From NCBI GenBank assembly GCA_003268905.1, contig QLTU01000016.1:32224-96223 (forward strand): DNA of 64,000 bases. Direction: 5' to 3'. Origin of the DNA: Acidovorax defluvii (GTDB lineage Bacteria > Pseudomonadota > Gammaproteobacteria > Burkholderiales > Burkholderiaceae_C). Below, in pieces: positions 44,854-53,890 of the stretch. Within the stretch, counting starts at the first letter, position 1. Every line of letters starts with the position of its first letter. A program made the translations under genes and the position numbers. A model generated the notes under the pieces. The model saw only the letters and a program-made list of their open reading frames with translations, searched no databases and was not told the DNA's origin.

Positions 44854-45846
44854 ATGCAAACCAATTTGCTGAAACCCAAGGCGATTAATGTCGAACAGCT
44901 TGGCCACAACCGTGCCAAGGTAGCGCTTGAGCCGTTCGAACGTGGCTATGGTCACACATTGGGTAACGCCATTCGGCGTGTCCTGCTCTCGTCCATGGTG
45001 GGTTACGCAGCGACGGAAGTCACTATCGCAGGCGTTCTGCATGAGTACTCGTCCATCGATGGTGTTCAAGAGGATGTGGTCAATATCCTGCTGAACCTCA
45101 AGGGTGTCGTGTTCAAATTGCACAACCGTGATGAAGTGACGCTGAGCCTGCGCAAGGATGGTGAAGGTGTTGTCACTGCACGTGATATCCAGACACCGCA
45201 TGACGTGGAAATCGTCAACCCTGATCACGTGATCGCCACTCTGTCCGCAGGTGGCAAACTGGACATGCAGATCAAGGTCGAGAAGGGCCGCGGCTACGTG
45301 CCAGGCAATTTGCGTCGCTATGCCGACGAATCGACCAAGTCTATTGGCCGGATCGTTCTGGATGCGTCGTTCTCGCCTGTGAAGCGTGTCAGCTACACCG
45401 TAGAAAGCGCTCGTGTCGAGCAACGTACGGACCTGGACAAACTGGTTGTTGAGATCGAAACCAACGGCGCCATTACTGCCGAAGACGCAGTGCGCGCATC
45501 GGCCAAGATCTTGGTGGAGCAGCTGGCGGTATTCGCGCAGCTGGAAGGTGGTGAACTGGCTGCATTTGACGCACCTGCAGGCCCTCGCGGCAACGCAACG
45601 TTCGATCCTATCCTGTTGCGTCCTGTGGATGAGCTGGAGTTGACCGTACGCTCTGCCAACTGCCTGAAGGCCGAGAACATTTACTACATCGGTGACCTGA
45701 TCCAGCGTACCGAAAACGAGTTGCTCAAGACCCCCAATTTGGGTCGCAAGTCGCTCAACGAGATCAAGGAAGTGCTGGCGTCGCGCGGTCTTACGCTCGG
45801 TATGAAGCTTGAAAACTGGCCGCCTGCTGGTTTGGATAAGCGTTAA
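44854..45846 (+). CDS. rpoA: RNA polymerase subunit alpha
   Basis: A 330-residue alpha subunit. The N-terminal domain dimerises and assembles the core ([40 protein letters not shown]). The C-terminal domain, after a flexible linker near 235-245, contacts UP elements and activators ([36 protein letters not shown]). Length is standard. I chose the ATG giving MQTNLLKPK with a GAGAGGAAG ribosome-binding site. Confidence 0.97.
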   Translation: MQTNLLKPKAINVEQLGHNRAKVALEPFERGYGHTLGNAIRRVLLSSMVGYAATEVTIAGVLHEYSSIDGVQEDVVNILLNLKGVVFKLHNRDEVTLSLRKDGEGVVTARDIQTPHDVEIVNPDHVIATLSAGGKLDMQIKVEKGRGYVPGNLRRYADESTKSIGRIVLDASFSPVKRVSYTVESARVEQRTDLDKLVVEIETNGAITAEDAVRASAKILVEQLAVFAQLEGGELAAFDAPAGPRGNATFDPILLRPVDELELTVRSANCLKAENIYYIGDLIQRTENELLKTPNLGRKSLNEIKEVLASRGLTLGMKLENWPPAGLDKR

Positions 45847-45935
45847 GTTATAATTTTTGGTTCCCCTTGTGGGAACAGTGCCTCGGGCAGTACCTGATAC
45901 GGCTGCCTGATTTAATCAAGTAAAAGGAAAGCACC

Positions 45936-46328
45936 ATGCGCCACGGACACGGCCTTCGTAAACTCAACCGCACCAGCTCGCACCGCCTTGCGATGCTTCA
46001 GAACATGATGAATTCGCTCATCGAACATGAAGCCATCAAGACGACCGTCCCCAAGGCCAAGGAATTGCGCCGGGTGATCGAGCCCATGATCACCCTGGCC
46101 AAGGTAGACACTGTTGCCAACCGCCGTCTTGCATTCAATCGCCTGCGTGACCGCGACAGCGTTACCAAGTTGTTCAACGATTTGGGGCCCCGCTTCAATG
46201 CCCGTCCTGGCGGCTACACCCGTATCCTGAAGATGGGTTTTCGCGTGGGCGACAACGCACCTATGGCGCTGGTCGAATTGGTCGATCGTGCTGCAGAAAC
46301 CGAAAATAATTCGGCAGCTGCTGAATAA
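45936..46328 (+). CDS. rplQ: 50S ribosomal protein L17
   Basis: A 130-residue L17 beginning [20 protein letters not shown], the family signature, and ending with an alanine-rich tail. It lies near the peptide exit tunnel. It is the last protein gene of the alpha operon; the tRNA promoter that follows overlaps its final codons. Confidence 0.97.
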   Translation: MRHGHGLRKLNRTSSHRLAMLQNMMNSLIEHEAIKTTVPKAKELRRVIEPMITLAKVDTVANRRLAFNRLRDRDSVTKLFNDLGPRFNARPGGYTRILKMGFRVGDNAPMALVELVDRAAETENNSAAAE

Positions 46329-46339
46329 TAGGGTATAAT
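46311..46339 (+). promoter_or_regulatory. Promoter of the initiator tRNA gene
   Basis: A perfect TATAAT at 46334-46339 lies 11 bases before the tRNA. A weaker TCGGCA at 46311-46316 is 17 bases upstream of it and falls within the last codons of rplQ. This would let the tRNA be made independently of the ribosomal operon. Confidence 0.6.
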
Positions 46340-46350
46340 TTATTTCTTAC

Positions 46351-46427
<77 letters not shown>

Positions 46428-46450
46428 AAATAGGCGGTTTCCGCTATCAA

Positions 46451-46479
46451 AAAAGCCCACTTAACAGTGGGTTTTTTTG
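46451..46479 (+). terminator. Intrinsic terminator after tRNA-fMet
   Basis: AAAAGCCCAC and GTGGGTTTTTTT form a strong stem around a six-base loop (TTAACA) with seven T residues. It ends transcription of the tRNA and probably of the whole spc-alpha block. Confidence 0.9.
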
Positions 46480-46480
46480 T

Positions 46481-46726
46481 TTATGGGCCAACAGTTGATG
46501 TTGTCTCCTGGTCGCAAAGGGGCGGGGACAGGGTAGATGGTCGCATGACCCACACCTCTGGTGTGATTTCCTCTTTGGAGCCACTTAAGTGCGGTATTCA
46601 GCCATTGCCTCGTGTCAGCGTAGCAAGGCGGTTCTGCAAAAGATGTCGCTTTCTCGATTGGGGGACTCGTGTCTCTTAACGCCTGTAACCTGATTGGGAG
46701 CTGGCACGGTCATTGGGTTACACGGG
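46481..46726. other. Gap between tRNA terminator and the motor-like operon
   Basis: 246 bases without a supported gene. It should contain the promoter of the four-gene operon that follows. I see no clear -35/-10 pair, no repeat of the tRNA end (as would be expected at an integrated element) and no recombinase, so I do not call an attachment site. Confidence 0.4.
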
Positions 46727-47497
46727 ATGTATCTGCGTCATCGACTCAACAGTTCAAGTCTTGTTGTGCTTCTTCAGCAATGGGCTGGGTCCGAGGGCGA
46801 ACAGGTGTCACAGCAGGATGTGGCAGAGCAGTTGAGCCTGTGGGTGGATGCGGTGGATGCCATCCATGTGAGCAGGGCATTGCACGCCATTGAGTCTTTG
46901 CCGGCCAAGGTGGCGCCGCTTGCGCAAGCCGGGGATGCGGACACGATGGACGCCGTCTTGCAGGCGGCAAAAGCCGATGTCATAGCGCTCATCACGGGCC
47001 ATGGTGCTCCTTTGAAGCCGATGCGTGCATGTGTCGACGGCACGCCCATTGACAGTCCCGATTCCTGGAAGCGGGATGACTTTGCCGCACAAGTGCAGCG
47101 CTATCTCGGCATACAAAAATACATGGACGCAAAACTGGGCGCCGTGCGGGCGCAGATGCGGCAGTGGCTGTCGACTGGAGCACGCAGCGTGCGGCAGCTC
47201 GCAATGCTGGATTCCGTCATGGAGCAGATGTTTCACGCGCGGGAGCAGCGGGCGTGGGCCATGTTGTCGGGCTATGTGGAGCGTCGTCTGGTGTATCGGC
47301 ACAAAGAGCACCAAAAGATGCTGCAAACCACCGGCCGGGCCGATGACCCACAGCGCTGGCGACAGTCCGGTGGGTGGCTGTGGGCCTTTGAGCAGGATCT
47401 ACAGGCGTTGCTACTCGCCGAAATGCAGGCGCGCCTTCAGCCGATTTACGGGTTGTTGGAGGCCGCACGCAACGACAAAATAGGACAACAGGAATGA
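46727..47497 (+). CDS. DUF3348 family protein, first gene of motor-like operon
   Basis: A 256-residue, probably cytoplasmic protein of unknown function, rich in alpha-helix and without membrane segments or a signal peptide. I assign it to DUF3348 from memory of gene neighbourhoods in Burkholderiales. Notable parts are YLRHRLNSSSLVVLLQQW at the start, DDFAAQVQRYLGIQKYMD in the middle and PQRWRQSGGWLWAFEQDLQ near the end. Its stop overlaps the start of the MotA-like gene (ATGA), so production is coupled. A regulatory or scaffold role for the membrane motor is inference. I chose the ATG at 46727; an in-frame start 33 bases upstream exists. Confidence 0.75.
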   Translation: MYLRHRLNSSSLVVLLQQWAGSEGEQVSQQDVAEQLSLWVDAVDAIHVSRALHAIESLPAKVAPLAQAGDADTMDAVLQAAKADVIALITGHGAPLKPMRACVDGTPIDSPDSWKRDDFAAQVQRYLGIQKYMDAKLGAVRAQMRQWLSTGARSVRQLAMLDSVMEQMFHAREQRAWAMLSGYVERRLVYRHKEHQKMLQTTGRADDPQRWRQSGGWLWAFEQDLQALLLAEMQARLQPIYGLLEAARNDKIGQQE

Positions 47498-49686
47498 ACA
47501 AGATCGTGATGGCATCCCTATTTGCGGCGGGCCTTGCTGTAGTGGCCTGGGTGGGCTGGGGGTTCGTGGGGTCTAGCTCTCTGGCGCTGGTGATGACGGT
47601 GGTGATTGGCGGCGTTTACGTACTGGGTGCATATGAGCTGGTGCAATTCCGGGCCGCCACCGCGTCCCTTACCACTGCGCTGGCTGTTAACCCCGCAGAG
47701 CCGTTGGCGGACCTGGACGGCTGGCTGGTCCGCCTTGTTCCTTCACTGCGCAGCCCAGTGCGTCAGCGCATAGAGGGCGAGCGTGTAGCCTTGCCCGGCC
47801 CAGCCCTCACACCCTATCTGGTAGGCCTGCTGGTCATGCTCGGCATGCTGGGCACGTTCCTGGGAATGGTGATCACATTCAAGGGTGCCATGTTTGCGCT
47901 GGAGACCTCGTCCAGCCTCGAGTCGATTCGCTCTGCGCTGGCGGCTCCGATCCAGGGCCTTGGTCTTTCCTTTGGCACCTCCATCGCTGGGGTCGCTGCA
48001 TCGGCCATCCTGGGCCTCTTGTCCGCCATGAGCCGTCGTGAGCGATTGGAGGCCGCGCGCCTGCTCGACTCGCGTGTTCCTGCACTGTTCCGGCCATTCT
48101 CGGCAGCCCATCGGCGTGATGAAATGCTTCTTGCATTCAAGACGCAGGCGCAGGCCATGCCGCTGATTGCTGAGCGCCTGCAAGACCTGATGCAAGGGCT
48201 GGAGCGTCGCAATGACCAGCTCAACCAGCATTTGCTGGCCCAACAGCAGGAGTTTCACCGCGAGGCCGCTTCGGCCTACACGCATCTGGCTAGCTCTGTG
48301 GGGGCATCCTTGCAAGAGAGCCTTGAAACCAATGCCCTCCGCGCCGGGGATGCGATCCGTCAGGTGGTCGAGCAGGCGATGGCCGCCATGACCCAGGAGG
48401 CCCAGCACTCGCACGAGCGCCTGCGCGAGACCACCGATGTGCAGTTGCAGGCGCTCACTGCGCAATGGGAGGGTACGGCCCACCGGGTGGCCGACACATG
48501 GACCACAGCCTTGCACAGTTACACACGAACCCAGGGCGGCTTGGTGGAGCAGCTGGGCGGCGCATTGCAGTCGGTAACGAAAGCGTTTGATGAGCGCTCC
48601 AACTTCCTGGTGGCGTCGCTGCGTGAACTGGGTGTGCAATCGCACGCGACTCAGCTGGCCTTTGATCAGCAGCGCCTGGACGGCTGGATCCGCTCCATGG
48701 AAACCATGGCCAGCGCGCTCAGCGCCGAATGGCAGCGCGCAGGGGCCCAGACGGCGGCGCAGCAACAGGGCGTATGCCAGGCCCTGGAGGCCACGACAGC
48801 GCAGATCACCGAGCGAATGACCGAGCAGGTGACCCGCGCGATCGGCGGTGCGGCTGCGTTGATGGACCAATCGGATGCGCTCCTGCGCACCCGCATCGAG
48901 ACCGAGGCCCAGTGGGTGCATACCCAGGGCCAGCGCATGGATGAGCTGACTGCCGTGTGGCGCACCGAGCTGAATTTACTGCGCGATGCAGAGGCCGTGC
49001 GCGGGCAGGCAGCGGTGGATCGGCTCGACACGCTGCAGGCTGCCGTGGCGCAGCATCTGGCAATGCTGGGCTCGGCCCTGGAGGCGCCCCTCACACGCCT
49101 GCTGAAGACGGCCGCAGATGTGCCGCAGGCCGCGGCGGTGGTCATCACGCAGCTGCGCGAGGAAATGACCCGTCTGAGTGAGCGTGACAACGTTGCCCTG
49201 GCAGAACGCACGGCCATGATGGAGCAGCTGGGAACCCTGCTGAACTCGGTGAGCGAAGCCGCGATACAACAGCGCGCAGCCGTCGAGACACTGGCAGGGT
49301 CCGCAGTCCAGGCGCTCGATCATGCGGGTCAGCAGTTTGGGAAGGTACTCCGGGAACAGGCGGGCACAGTGGGCGACGTGGCCGTACATGTGGCGGCCAG
49401 TGCGGTGGAATTGGCCAGCCTGGGAGAATCGTTCAGCCGTGGCGTTGACTTGTTCAGTGGCAGCAATGAAAAGCTCATGGAGAGCATGCAGAGCATTGAG
49501 CAGGCGATCGGGCAGTCCATGAGCCGCAGCGACGAACAACTGGCCTACTACGTGGCCCAGGCCCGTGAGGTCATCGACCTGAGCATCAGCGCGCAGCAGG
49601 GCATTGTGGAAGACCTGCGCAGGCTCCACGGTAATAAAGGCAGTGTGGGGCGGCCTGCCATGGCGTCTTTGGGAGGCGATGCGTGA
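47494..49686 (+). CDS. MotA/TolQ/ZorA-like membrane protein with long helical tail (DUF802 type)
   Basis: A 730-residue protein with four predicted membrane helices at about 4-24, 28-50, 106-128 and 156-179, the MotA/ExbB/ZorA arrangement. Helix 3 (GLLVMLGMLGTFLGMV) carries the LGTxxGM pattern of ExbB/TolQ proton channels, and helix 4 (FGTSIAGVAASAILGLL) has the matching polar threonine. About 540 residues follow that are glutamine, alanine and leucine-rich with no helix breakers over long stretches, as in the intracellular tail of ZorA. The tail part resembles DUF802. It likely forms a pentameric stator with the next gene product (inference). Its start and stop overlap both neighbours by four bases. 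Confidence 0.8.
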   Translation: MNKIVMASLFAAGLAVVAWVGWGFVGSSSLALVMTVVIGGVYVLGAYELVQFRAATASLTTALAVNPAEPLADLDGWLVRLVPSLRSPVRQRIEGERVALPGPALTPYLVGLLVMLGMLGTFLGMVITFKGAMFALETSSSLESIRSALAAPIQGLGLSFGTSIAGVAASAILGLLSAMSRRERLEAARLLDSRVPALFRPFSAAHRRDEMLLAFKTQAQAMPLIAERLQDLMQGLERRNDQLNQHLLAQQQEFHREAASAYTHLASSVGASLQESLETNALRAGDAIRQVVEQAMAAMTQEAQHSHERLRETTDVQLQALTAQWEGTAHRVADTWTTALHSYTRTQGGLVEQLGGALQSVTKAFDERSNFLVASLRELGVQSHATQLAFDQQRLDGWIRSMETMASALSAEWQRAGAQTAAQQQGVCQALEATTAQITERMTEQVTRAIGGAAALMDQSDALLRTRIETEAQWVHTQGQRMDELTAVWRTELNLLRDAEAVRGQAAVDRLDTLQAAVAQHLAMLGSALEAPLTRLLKTAADVPQAAAVVITQLREEMTRLSERDNVALAERTAMMEQLGTLLNSVSEAAIQQRAAVETLAGSAVQALDHAGQQFGKVLREQAGTVGDVAVHVAASAVELASLGESFSRGVDLFSGSNEKLMESMQSIEQAIGQSMSRSDEQLAYYVAQAREVIDLSISAQQGIVEDLRRLHGNKGSVGRPAMASLGGDA

Positions 49687-50342
49687 CCGGCCTGGATGAA
49701 GCATTCGACGATGACACGGCGCATACCGCACCGATATGGGCTGTTTTTGGCGACCTCATGGCGGGTCTGCTCGGCGCGTTTGTGTTGATCCTTGTCGGCG
49801 TACTCGTGGTGCAGATTGATCTGGTGGCAAGCCTCAAGCAGGAGGTGGAAAAGCGCCAGATCGAAGAGCAGCGGCGCATGGCGCTGGAGAAGGCTCTTGC
49901 CATTCCGCTGGCCAGCGGTCGGGTCACGGTAAACAACGGCCGCATAGGCATCAGCGGCAGCGTGCTGTTTGCGGCAGGCTCTGACGAGCTGCGTCCAGAA
50001 GGCCGCCAGCTCCTTAAAAGTCTGGTGCAGCCGCTGCAGGTGTATCTTCGCGAACGCGATGAAATGCTGATGGTGAGTGGCTTTACCGACAACACCACGT
50101 TGCTGCGTGTCCCCCACCAGCGCTTTGCCGACAACCTGGAGCTGTCGGCCCAGCGGGCGCTCACTGTGGCACGCGCCCTGATCGACGAGGGGATGCCATC
50201 TTCGCAGGTGTTTGCTGCCGCCTTCGGTGCCGAGCAACCCGTTGCCGACAACGCGGATGAAAAGGGCCGCGCGCAGAACCGCCGCGTGGAAATGGCCCCG
50301 GTGCCCAGGGCCACCAACGCAAAAACCATCGCCCATGAGTGA
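49683..50342 (+). CDS. MotB/ZorB-like protein: one membrane helix plus OmpA peptidoglycan-binding domain
   Basis: A 219-residue protein with a short cytoplasmic N terminus, one membrane helix (VFGDLMAGLLGAFVLILV, about 21-40) and a periplasmic OmpA/MotB domain. The aspartate D24 at the helix start aligns with the proton-carrying aspartate of MotB (ADFMTAMMAF) and ZorB. The OmpA domain shows LFAAGSDELRPEGRQLL, VSGFTDNT, NLELSAQRALTVARAL and the arginine in GRAQNRRVEM. It would anchor the motor to peptidoglycan and carry ions. It begins with GTG overlapping the upstream stop by four bases. Confidence 0.85.
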   Translation: MTGLDEAFDDDTAHTAPIWAVFGDLMAGLLGAFVLILVGVLVVQIDLVASLKQEVEKRQIEEQRRMALEKALAIPLASGRVTVNNGRIGISGSVLFAAGSDELRPEGRQLLKSLVQPLQVYLRERDEMLMVSGFTDNTTLLRVPHQRFADNLELSAQRALTVARALIDEGMPSSQVFAAAFGAEQPVADNADEKGRAQNRRVEMAPVPRATNAKTIAHE

Positions 50343-50940
50343 GCCAAGTGAGCCCACCCTGGAGTCCTTGCGGGCAGAGGGCGCACATCACTACGACCCC
50401 GCGCGGTTTCATTACCTGGAGGTGCTGGCCCGGCGCTTGCCGGGCCAGCACGCGGCGGTGCAGCAGGTGCTGGCGAGCCGGTTGCGCGAGGCCGTTGCAG
50501 CCTATGCCGGGCGAAGGTCGTTGATCGTTGGGGAAAGCCCGTGCCTTCCAAAGTCTGCAGCGCCCGCTCCAGGCGCTGCTCTGGCGCAACTGAACCGCGA
50601 GCTGAATGCCCGCGCACCAGCAGATGCAGGCACCGAACTCGCCAGCGAAGGCGCCAGCCTGTCGGACCTGAGGAGCGTGCGCCAGTTCACTGAGGTCTGG
50701 TCAAAAATTTCTGCAGAGCAACAGGTGGTACAGGCGCTGCACCGCGGGCCTGAGAATGCCGGGCCACTCAACTCGCACAGGCTCATGCTGCGCTCACTCA
50801 GCCTGATGCAGTCCCTGTCGCCCGACTACCTGCGCCGTTTTCTGTCGCAGATGGATTCCTTGCTGTGGCTGGAGCAGGCAAGCGCCAAGGCCAACAGCTC
50901 CACGGCCAAGCCGGTGCGCAAGAGTCGGTCGAAGCAATAG
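50335..50940 (+). CDS. DUF2894 family protein, last gene of motor-like operon
   Basis: A 201-residue protein of unknown function with no membrane segment and a lysine/serine-rich C terminus (KPVRKSRSKQ). I assign it to DUF2894 from memory of its neighbourhood next to DUF802 and OmpA genes. Visible features are the N-terminal helix HYDPARFHYLEVLARRLPGQ and a C-terminal helical segment SLMQSLSPDYLRRFLSQMDS. It overlaps the OmpA-type gene by eight bases. It does not resemble ZorC, ZorD or ZorE. Confidence 0.75.
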   Translation: MSEPSEPTLESLRAEGAHHYDPARFHYLEVLARRLPGQHAAVQQVLASRLREAVAAYAGRRSLIVGESPCLPKSAAPAPGAALAQLNRELNARAPADAGTELASEGASLSDLRSVRQFTEVWSKISAEQQVVQALHRGPENAGPLNSHRLMLRSLSLMQSLSPDYLRRFLSQMDSLLWLEQASAKANSSTAKPVRKSRSKQ

Positions 50941-51160
50941 GTTTTCGGCGTTTTTTGGCAAGGCAAGGTCACGGACCTGCGTGTTTGGTCATGCTGCCGC
51001 GCGCTCCGTTTCTTCAGCCAAGGTTGGGCAGCGAACCCGCCTTGCGCACTGGTACCCGGGCGCCATCACCAAGTTGGCAGTTCGGTGGCCGCAGCTTTTT
51101 AACGCACCGAACGCCGCGCCCACAGGGCCGCTCTGTTCATGCCGTTTTTGGGCAGCGCGC

Positions 51161-52057
51161 TTACAGCGCAAACAGCTTTGCCCTGGCGGCCCGGGTGATA
51201 GCGGAAACACAGGGATGGGTAATGCGACGCTCCACGGAGATGGCAAAAAATTCCTCCACCAGCTCAGAGGTCTTGCCCACCATCTCCACACCGAACTGCG
51301 CCATGGTTTCGTCCTCCAGCACACTGGGGGAGGTGAAAACGCCGCGGCCTTCCCGACCAAAGGCATTCATGAGGGCGCTGTCGTCGAACTCACCCACGAT
51401 GAGCGGCTGGAGCTGGTATTTGTTGAACCAGTGGTCGAGTTGCTGGCGCACGGAAGACGAGAGCCCCTGGATCAGCATGGGCGCGCGGTGAAGGCATTGC
51501 GGAAAAGGCCCCTGGAGTTGCCGTGCGAGTGAAGGGGCACAGAAAAAGCTCATGGCGCTGGTCCCGAGGGCATGGTTGAAGGCTTTGACCCCCACCTTTC
51601 GGGATACCGGCTCGTCTGCAATCACCAGATCCAGGCGGTGCAGGGTGAGCTGGGCCAGCAACTCCGGGAATTTGCCTTCGTGGCAAATCATGTGCACGCG
51701 ATCCACCAGGCCCAGCGCCGGTTCCAGCAAGTGATAGGCCACCGGCTTGGCCACCGAATCGGCGATGCCCACGCGAAACTCCAGCGTCTTTGCCTGGTCG
51801 CGCGACAGGCGGACGGATTTTTCCAGCTCGTCACCCAGCGCAAAAATCTGCTCGGCGTAGCCCAGTGCAACCCGCCCTTCGCTGGTCAGCTCCAGCCCTC
51901 TGCCGCGCTTGCGAAAGAGGTCATGGCCAAGCCATTGCTCTAGTTGCTTGATTTGCCCTGACAGCGTCTGGGGCGTGGTGTGCAGTTGCTCGCCGGCACG
52001 CACCACGCCGCCCGCCTTGGCAACTGTCCAGAAGTATTTGAGATGTTTGAAGTTCAT
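51161..52057 (-). CDS. nhaR: LysR-type transcriptional activator NhaR
   Basis: A 298-residue LysR regulator similar along its length to E. coli NhaR: FKHLKYFWTVAKAGGVVRAG, then TTPQTLSGQIKQLEQWLG, KRGRGLELTSEG, LLIQG-type LIQGLSSSVRQQLDHWF and GEFDDSALMNAFGREGRGVF. NhaR activates the Na+/H+ antiporter gene nhaA in response to sodium in E. coli. No nhaA lies nearby here, so the target is unknown. It is divergent from the Rrf2-type regulator, sharing a 149-base control region. The 220 bases downstream, to the DUF2894 gene, hold nothing recognisable. Confidence 0.85.
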   Translation of the reverse strand: MNFKHLKYFWTVAKAGGVVRAGEQLHTTPQTLSGQIKQLEQWLGHDLFRKRGRGLELTSEGRVALGYAEQIFALGDELEKSVRLSRDQAKTLEFRVGIADSVAKPVAYHLLEPALGLVDRVHMICHEGKFPELLAQLTLHRLDLVIADEPVSRKVGVKAFNHALGTSAMSFFCAPSLARQLQGPFPQCLHRAPMLIQGLSSSVRQQLDHWFNKYQLQPLIVGEFDDSALMNAFGREGRGVFTSPSVLEDETMAQFGVEMVGKTSELVEEFFAISVERRITHPCVSAITRAARAKLFAL

Positions 52058-52206
52058 GAAGGAACACCATGGTTCGAAAAAACCGCACTATTTTTCTCGA
52101 TAAAACGAATATACGCGAAGTGTTCCAGCCGCTATATTGTTTTGATGGACCGAGCCGGAAAGGGTTTCCCGGGGCTCGGAGGTATCAGTGTTCACAAGGA
52201 GTGAAG

Positions 52207-52746
52207 ATGCGAATTACCACCAGAGGCCAGCTTGCCGTGTCTGCAATGACTGACTTGGCAATGCGACAGAACACCGCGCCCGTTGCGCTGTCCACGATCA
52301 GTGCGCGCCAGGGCACATCCCTGTCTTATCTTGAACAACTTTTCAGCGCCCTCAAACGGGCCGGACTGGTGGACAGCACGCGAGGGCCTGGAGGCGGTTA
52401 CGCCCTGGCCCACAAGCCCGAGCAGGTGTCGGTTGCCGACATCGTATTGGCGGTAGAGAACCACAAGCCCGGTGAAGAGGCTGCGCCGGCCGCAAACGGC
52501 TCGTCGCAGATGGTGACCATGACCGGGTCGCTTTTGTCTGCATTCAACGCGCGGGTGCTGGAATACCTCCAGTCGGTCACGCTGCGCGACCTCGTGGCGG
52601 AGCAGCAGGCGCGTGGCGTGCGGGTCGAGTCGCCGGTGGTGACGCGCACCAAGCTGGCCCGTCGTCCTGCGCCGCTGATGGCCCGCGCCGGCGTGCCCAA
52701 TTCGGTCTTTGCGTTAGGTGCTGTGCCGGCGCTGGCCCGCAAATAA
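52207..52746 (+). CDS. Rrf2 family regulator, IscR-like but without cysteines
   Basis: A 179-residue Rrf2 regulator whose DNA-binding half is very close to IscR: MRITTRGQLAVSAMTDLAM, SARQGTSLSYLEQLFSALK, GLVDSTRGPGGGYAL. In IscR three cysteines hold a [2Fe-2S] cluster just after this part. Here the corresponding stretch (NHKPGEEAAPAANGSSQMVT) has none, and the whole protein contains no cysteine. It therefore cannot bind the cluster in the IscR way. The C terminus is extended and basic. A CAAGGAGTG ribosome-binding site precedes the ATG. No isc genes are adjacent. Confidence 0.87.
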   Translation: MRITTRGQLAVSAMTDLAMRQNTAPVALSTISARQGTSLSYLEQLFSALKRAGLVDSTRGPGGGYALAHKPEQVSVADIVLAVENHKPGEEAAPAANGSSQMVTMTGSLLSAFNARVLEYLQSVTLRDLVAEQQARGVRVESPVVTRTKLARRPAPLMARAGVPNSVFALGAVPALARK

Positions 52747-52819
52747 CCGTGCGCGCGGTGAATCTGTCACCGCATGCTTACGGGCGGAGTTGCGCGCGCA
52801 AGCCCCAAGGCGGGGCTGT

Positions 52820-53413
52820 CTACAGCTGATGGGCCAGTTGCTTGATGCCCCGGATCAGCATCTCCACCGAAATGGCCACCAGGATCAGCCCCATCAGGCG
52901 TTCAAACGCCATCACCACGCGTTCGCCCACCAGGCGCTGTATGCGCTCGGCCAGTAGCAGCACCACCGCGCACACTGCCATGGTCACACACAGGGCAGCC
53001 ACCCATTCCAGCTGCCGCTCGGGCGCCTGGGCCACCAGCAGCATCACGGTGGCCATGGCGGAGGGGCCTGCGAGCGCCGGGATGGCCAAGGGCACGATCA
53101 GCGGCTCGCCTGGCAGGTCGGTTGGAGGTCCGGCGTCGGGCGGGAAGATCATGCGCAGCGCGATCAGAAACAGCACAACCGCACCAGCGATCTGCAGCGA
53201 CAGATCGCTCAGGTTCATGACCTGCAAAAACTGTGCGCCGAAGAACAAAAATACCAGTAGCAGCGCAAAGGCGATCAGCACCTCGCGCAGGATCACCCGG
53301 GCCCGGCGTTCGGGCGCCACGCCGCGCAGGGCGTTGGCAAAGATGGGGATGTTGCCCAGCGGATCGGTGATCAGCAGCAGCAGGATGGTGGCCGACGCAA
53401 AGGTGTAGCTCAC
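52820..53413 (-). CDS. MarC/YhgN family membrane protein
   Basis: A 197-residue integral membrane protein with about six hydrophobic helices. The family start LLLLITDPLGNIPIFANAL and the motif PLAIPALAGPSAMATVMLL are clear. MarC proteins have no established function; an earlier link with multiple antibiotic resistance in E. coli was not upheld. Its ATG overlaps the stop of the VOC gene by four bases, so the pair is cotranscribed. Confidence 0.9.
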   Translation of the reverse strand: MSYTFASATILLLLITDPLGNIPIFANALRGVAPERRARVILREVLIAFALLLVFLFFGAQFLQVMNLSDLSLQIAGAVVLFLIALRMIFPPDAGPPTDLPGEPLIVPLAIPALAGPSAMATVMLLVAQAPERQLEWVAALCVTMAVCAVVLLLAERIQRLVGERVVMAFERLMGLILVAISVEMLIRGIKQLAHQL

Positions 53414-53823
53414 GATGCGTACACCGTGTCCAGCGAGCGAAAGCCCTTGATCTCGATCGGGTTGCCGCTCGGATCATGGAAGAACATTGTCCACTGCTCG
53501 CCGGGCTGGCCTTCAAAACGCACCTGGGGTTCCAGCACAAAGGATGTGTTGGCTGCACGCAGCCGCGCAGCCAGTGCGTGCCAGGCGGGCAACTCCACAA
53601 TTGCACCAAAGTGCGGCATCGGCACCAGGTGGTCGCCAACATGTCCCGTGCGGGCGCTGGCAAACGGGGTGCCCAGGTGCAACGAGATCTGGTGGCCAAA
53701 AAAATCGAAGTCCACCCAGGTGTCGGTGCTTCGGCCTTCCTGGCAACCCAGCACGCCGCCATAGAAGCGTCGCGCCGCATCCAGGTCGGTGACATGAAAG
53801 GCGAAATGAAAAAGGCTGCGCAT
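53410..53823 (-). CDS. VOC (glyoxalase/dioxygenase) family protein
   Basis: A 137-residue protein with the beta-alpha-beta-beta-beta fold of the vicinal oxygen chelate superfamily. It shows FHFAFHVTDLDAARRFYGGV at the start, DFDFFGHQISLHLG in the middle and TMFFHDPSGNPIEIKGF near the end. Metal ligands would be H in FAFHV, H in LHLG and E in PIEIKG. Members act on many substrates, so no reaction can be stated. It overlaps marC. Start chosen at MRSLFHF; longer upstream frame is unlikely. Confidence 0.85.
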   Translation of the reverse strand: MRSLFHFAFHVTDLDAARRFYGGVLGCQEGRSTDTWVDFDFFGHQISLHLGTPFASARTGHVGDHLVPMPHFGAIVELPAWHALAARLRAANTSFVLEPQVRFEGQPGEQWTMFFHDPSGNPIEIKGFRSLDTVYAS

Positions 53824-53890
53824 CCTGCAAAGGATAGCAGCCAAGGCACCGGCCTGGCGGGGCCGATCAGGCACGCCAGGCTGGCCGGGT

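Noticed and set aside
45849..45854. TATAAT just after rpoA as an internal promoter for rplQ.
   Set aside because: No acceptable -35 box at 16-18 bases upstream; isolated -10 matches are common in the T-rich gap.
46727..50940. Calling this operon a Zorya anti-phage defence system.
   Set aside because: Only the motor pair is Zorya-like. No ZorC, ZorD (helicase-nuclease) or ZorE gene is present, and no other defence or mobile genes are nearby.
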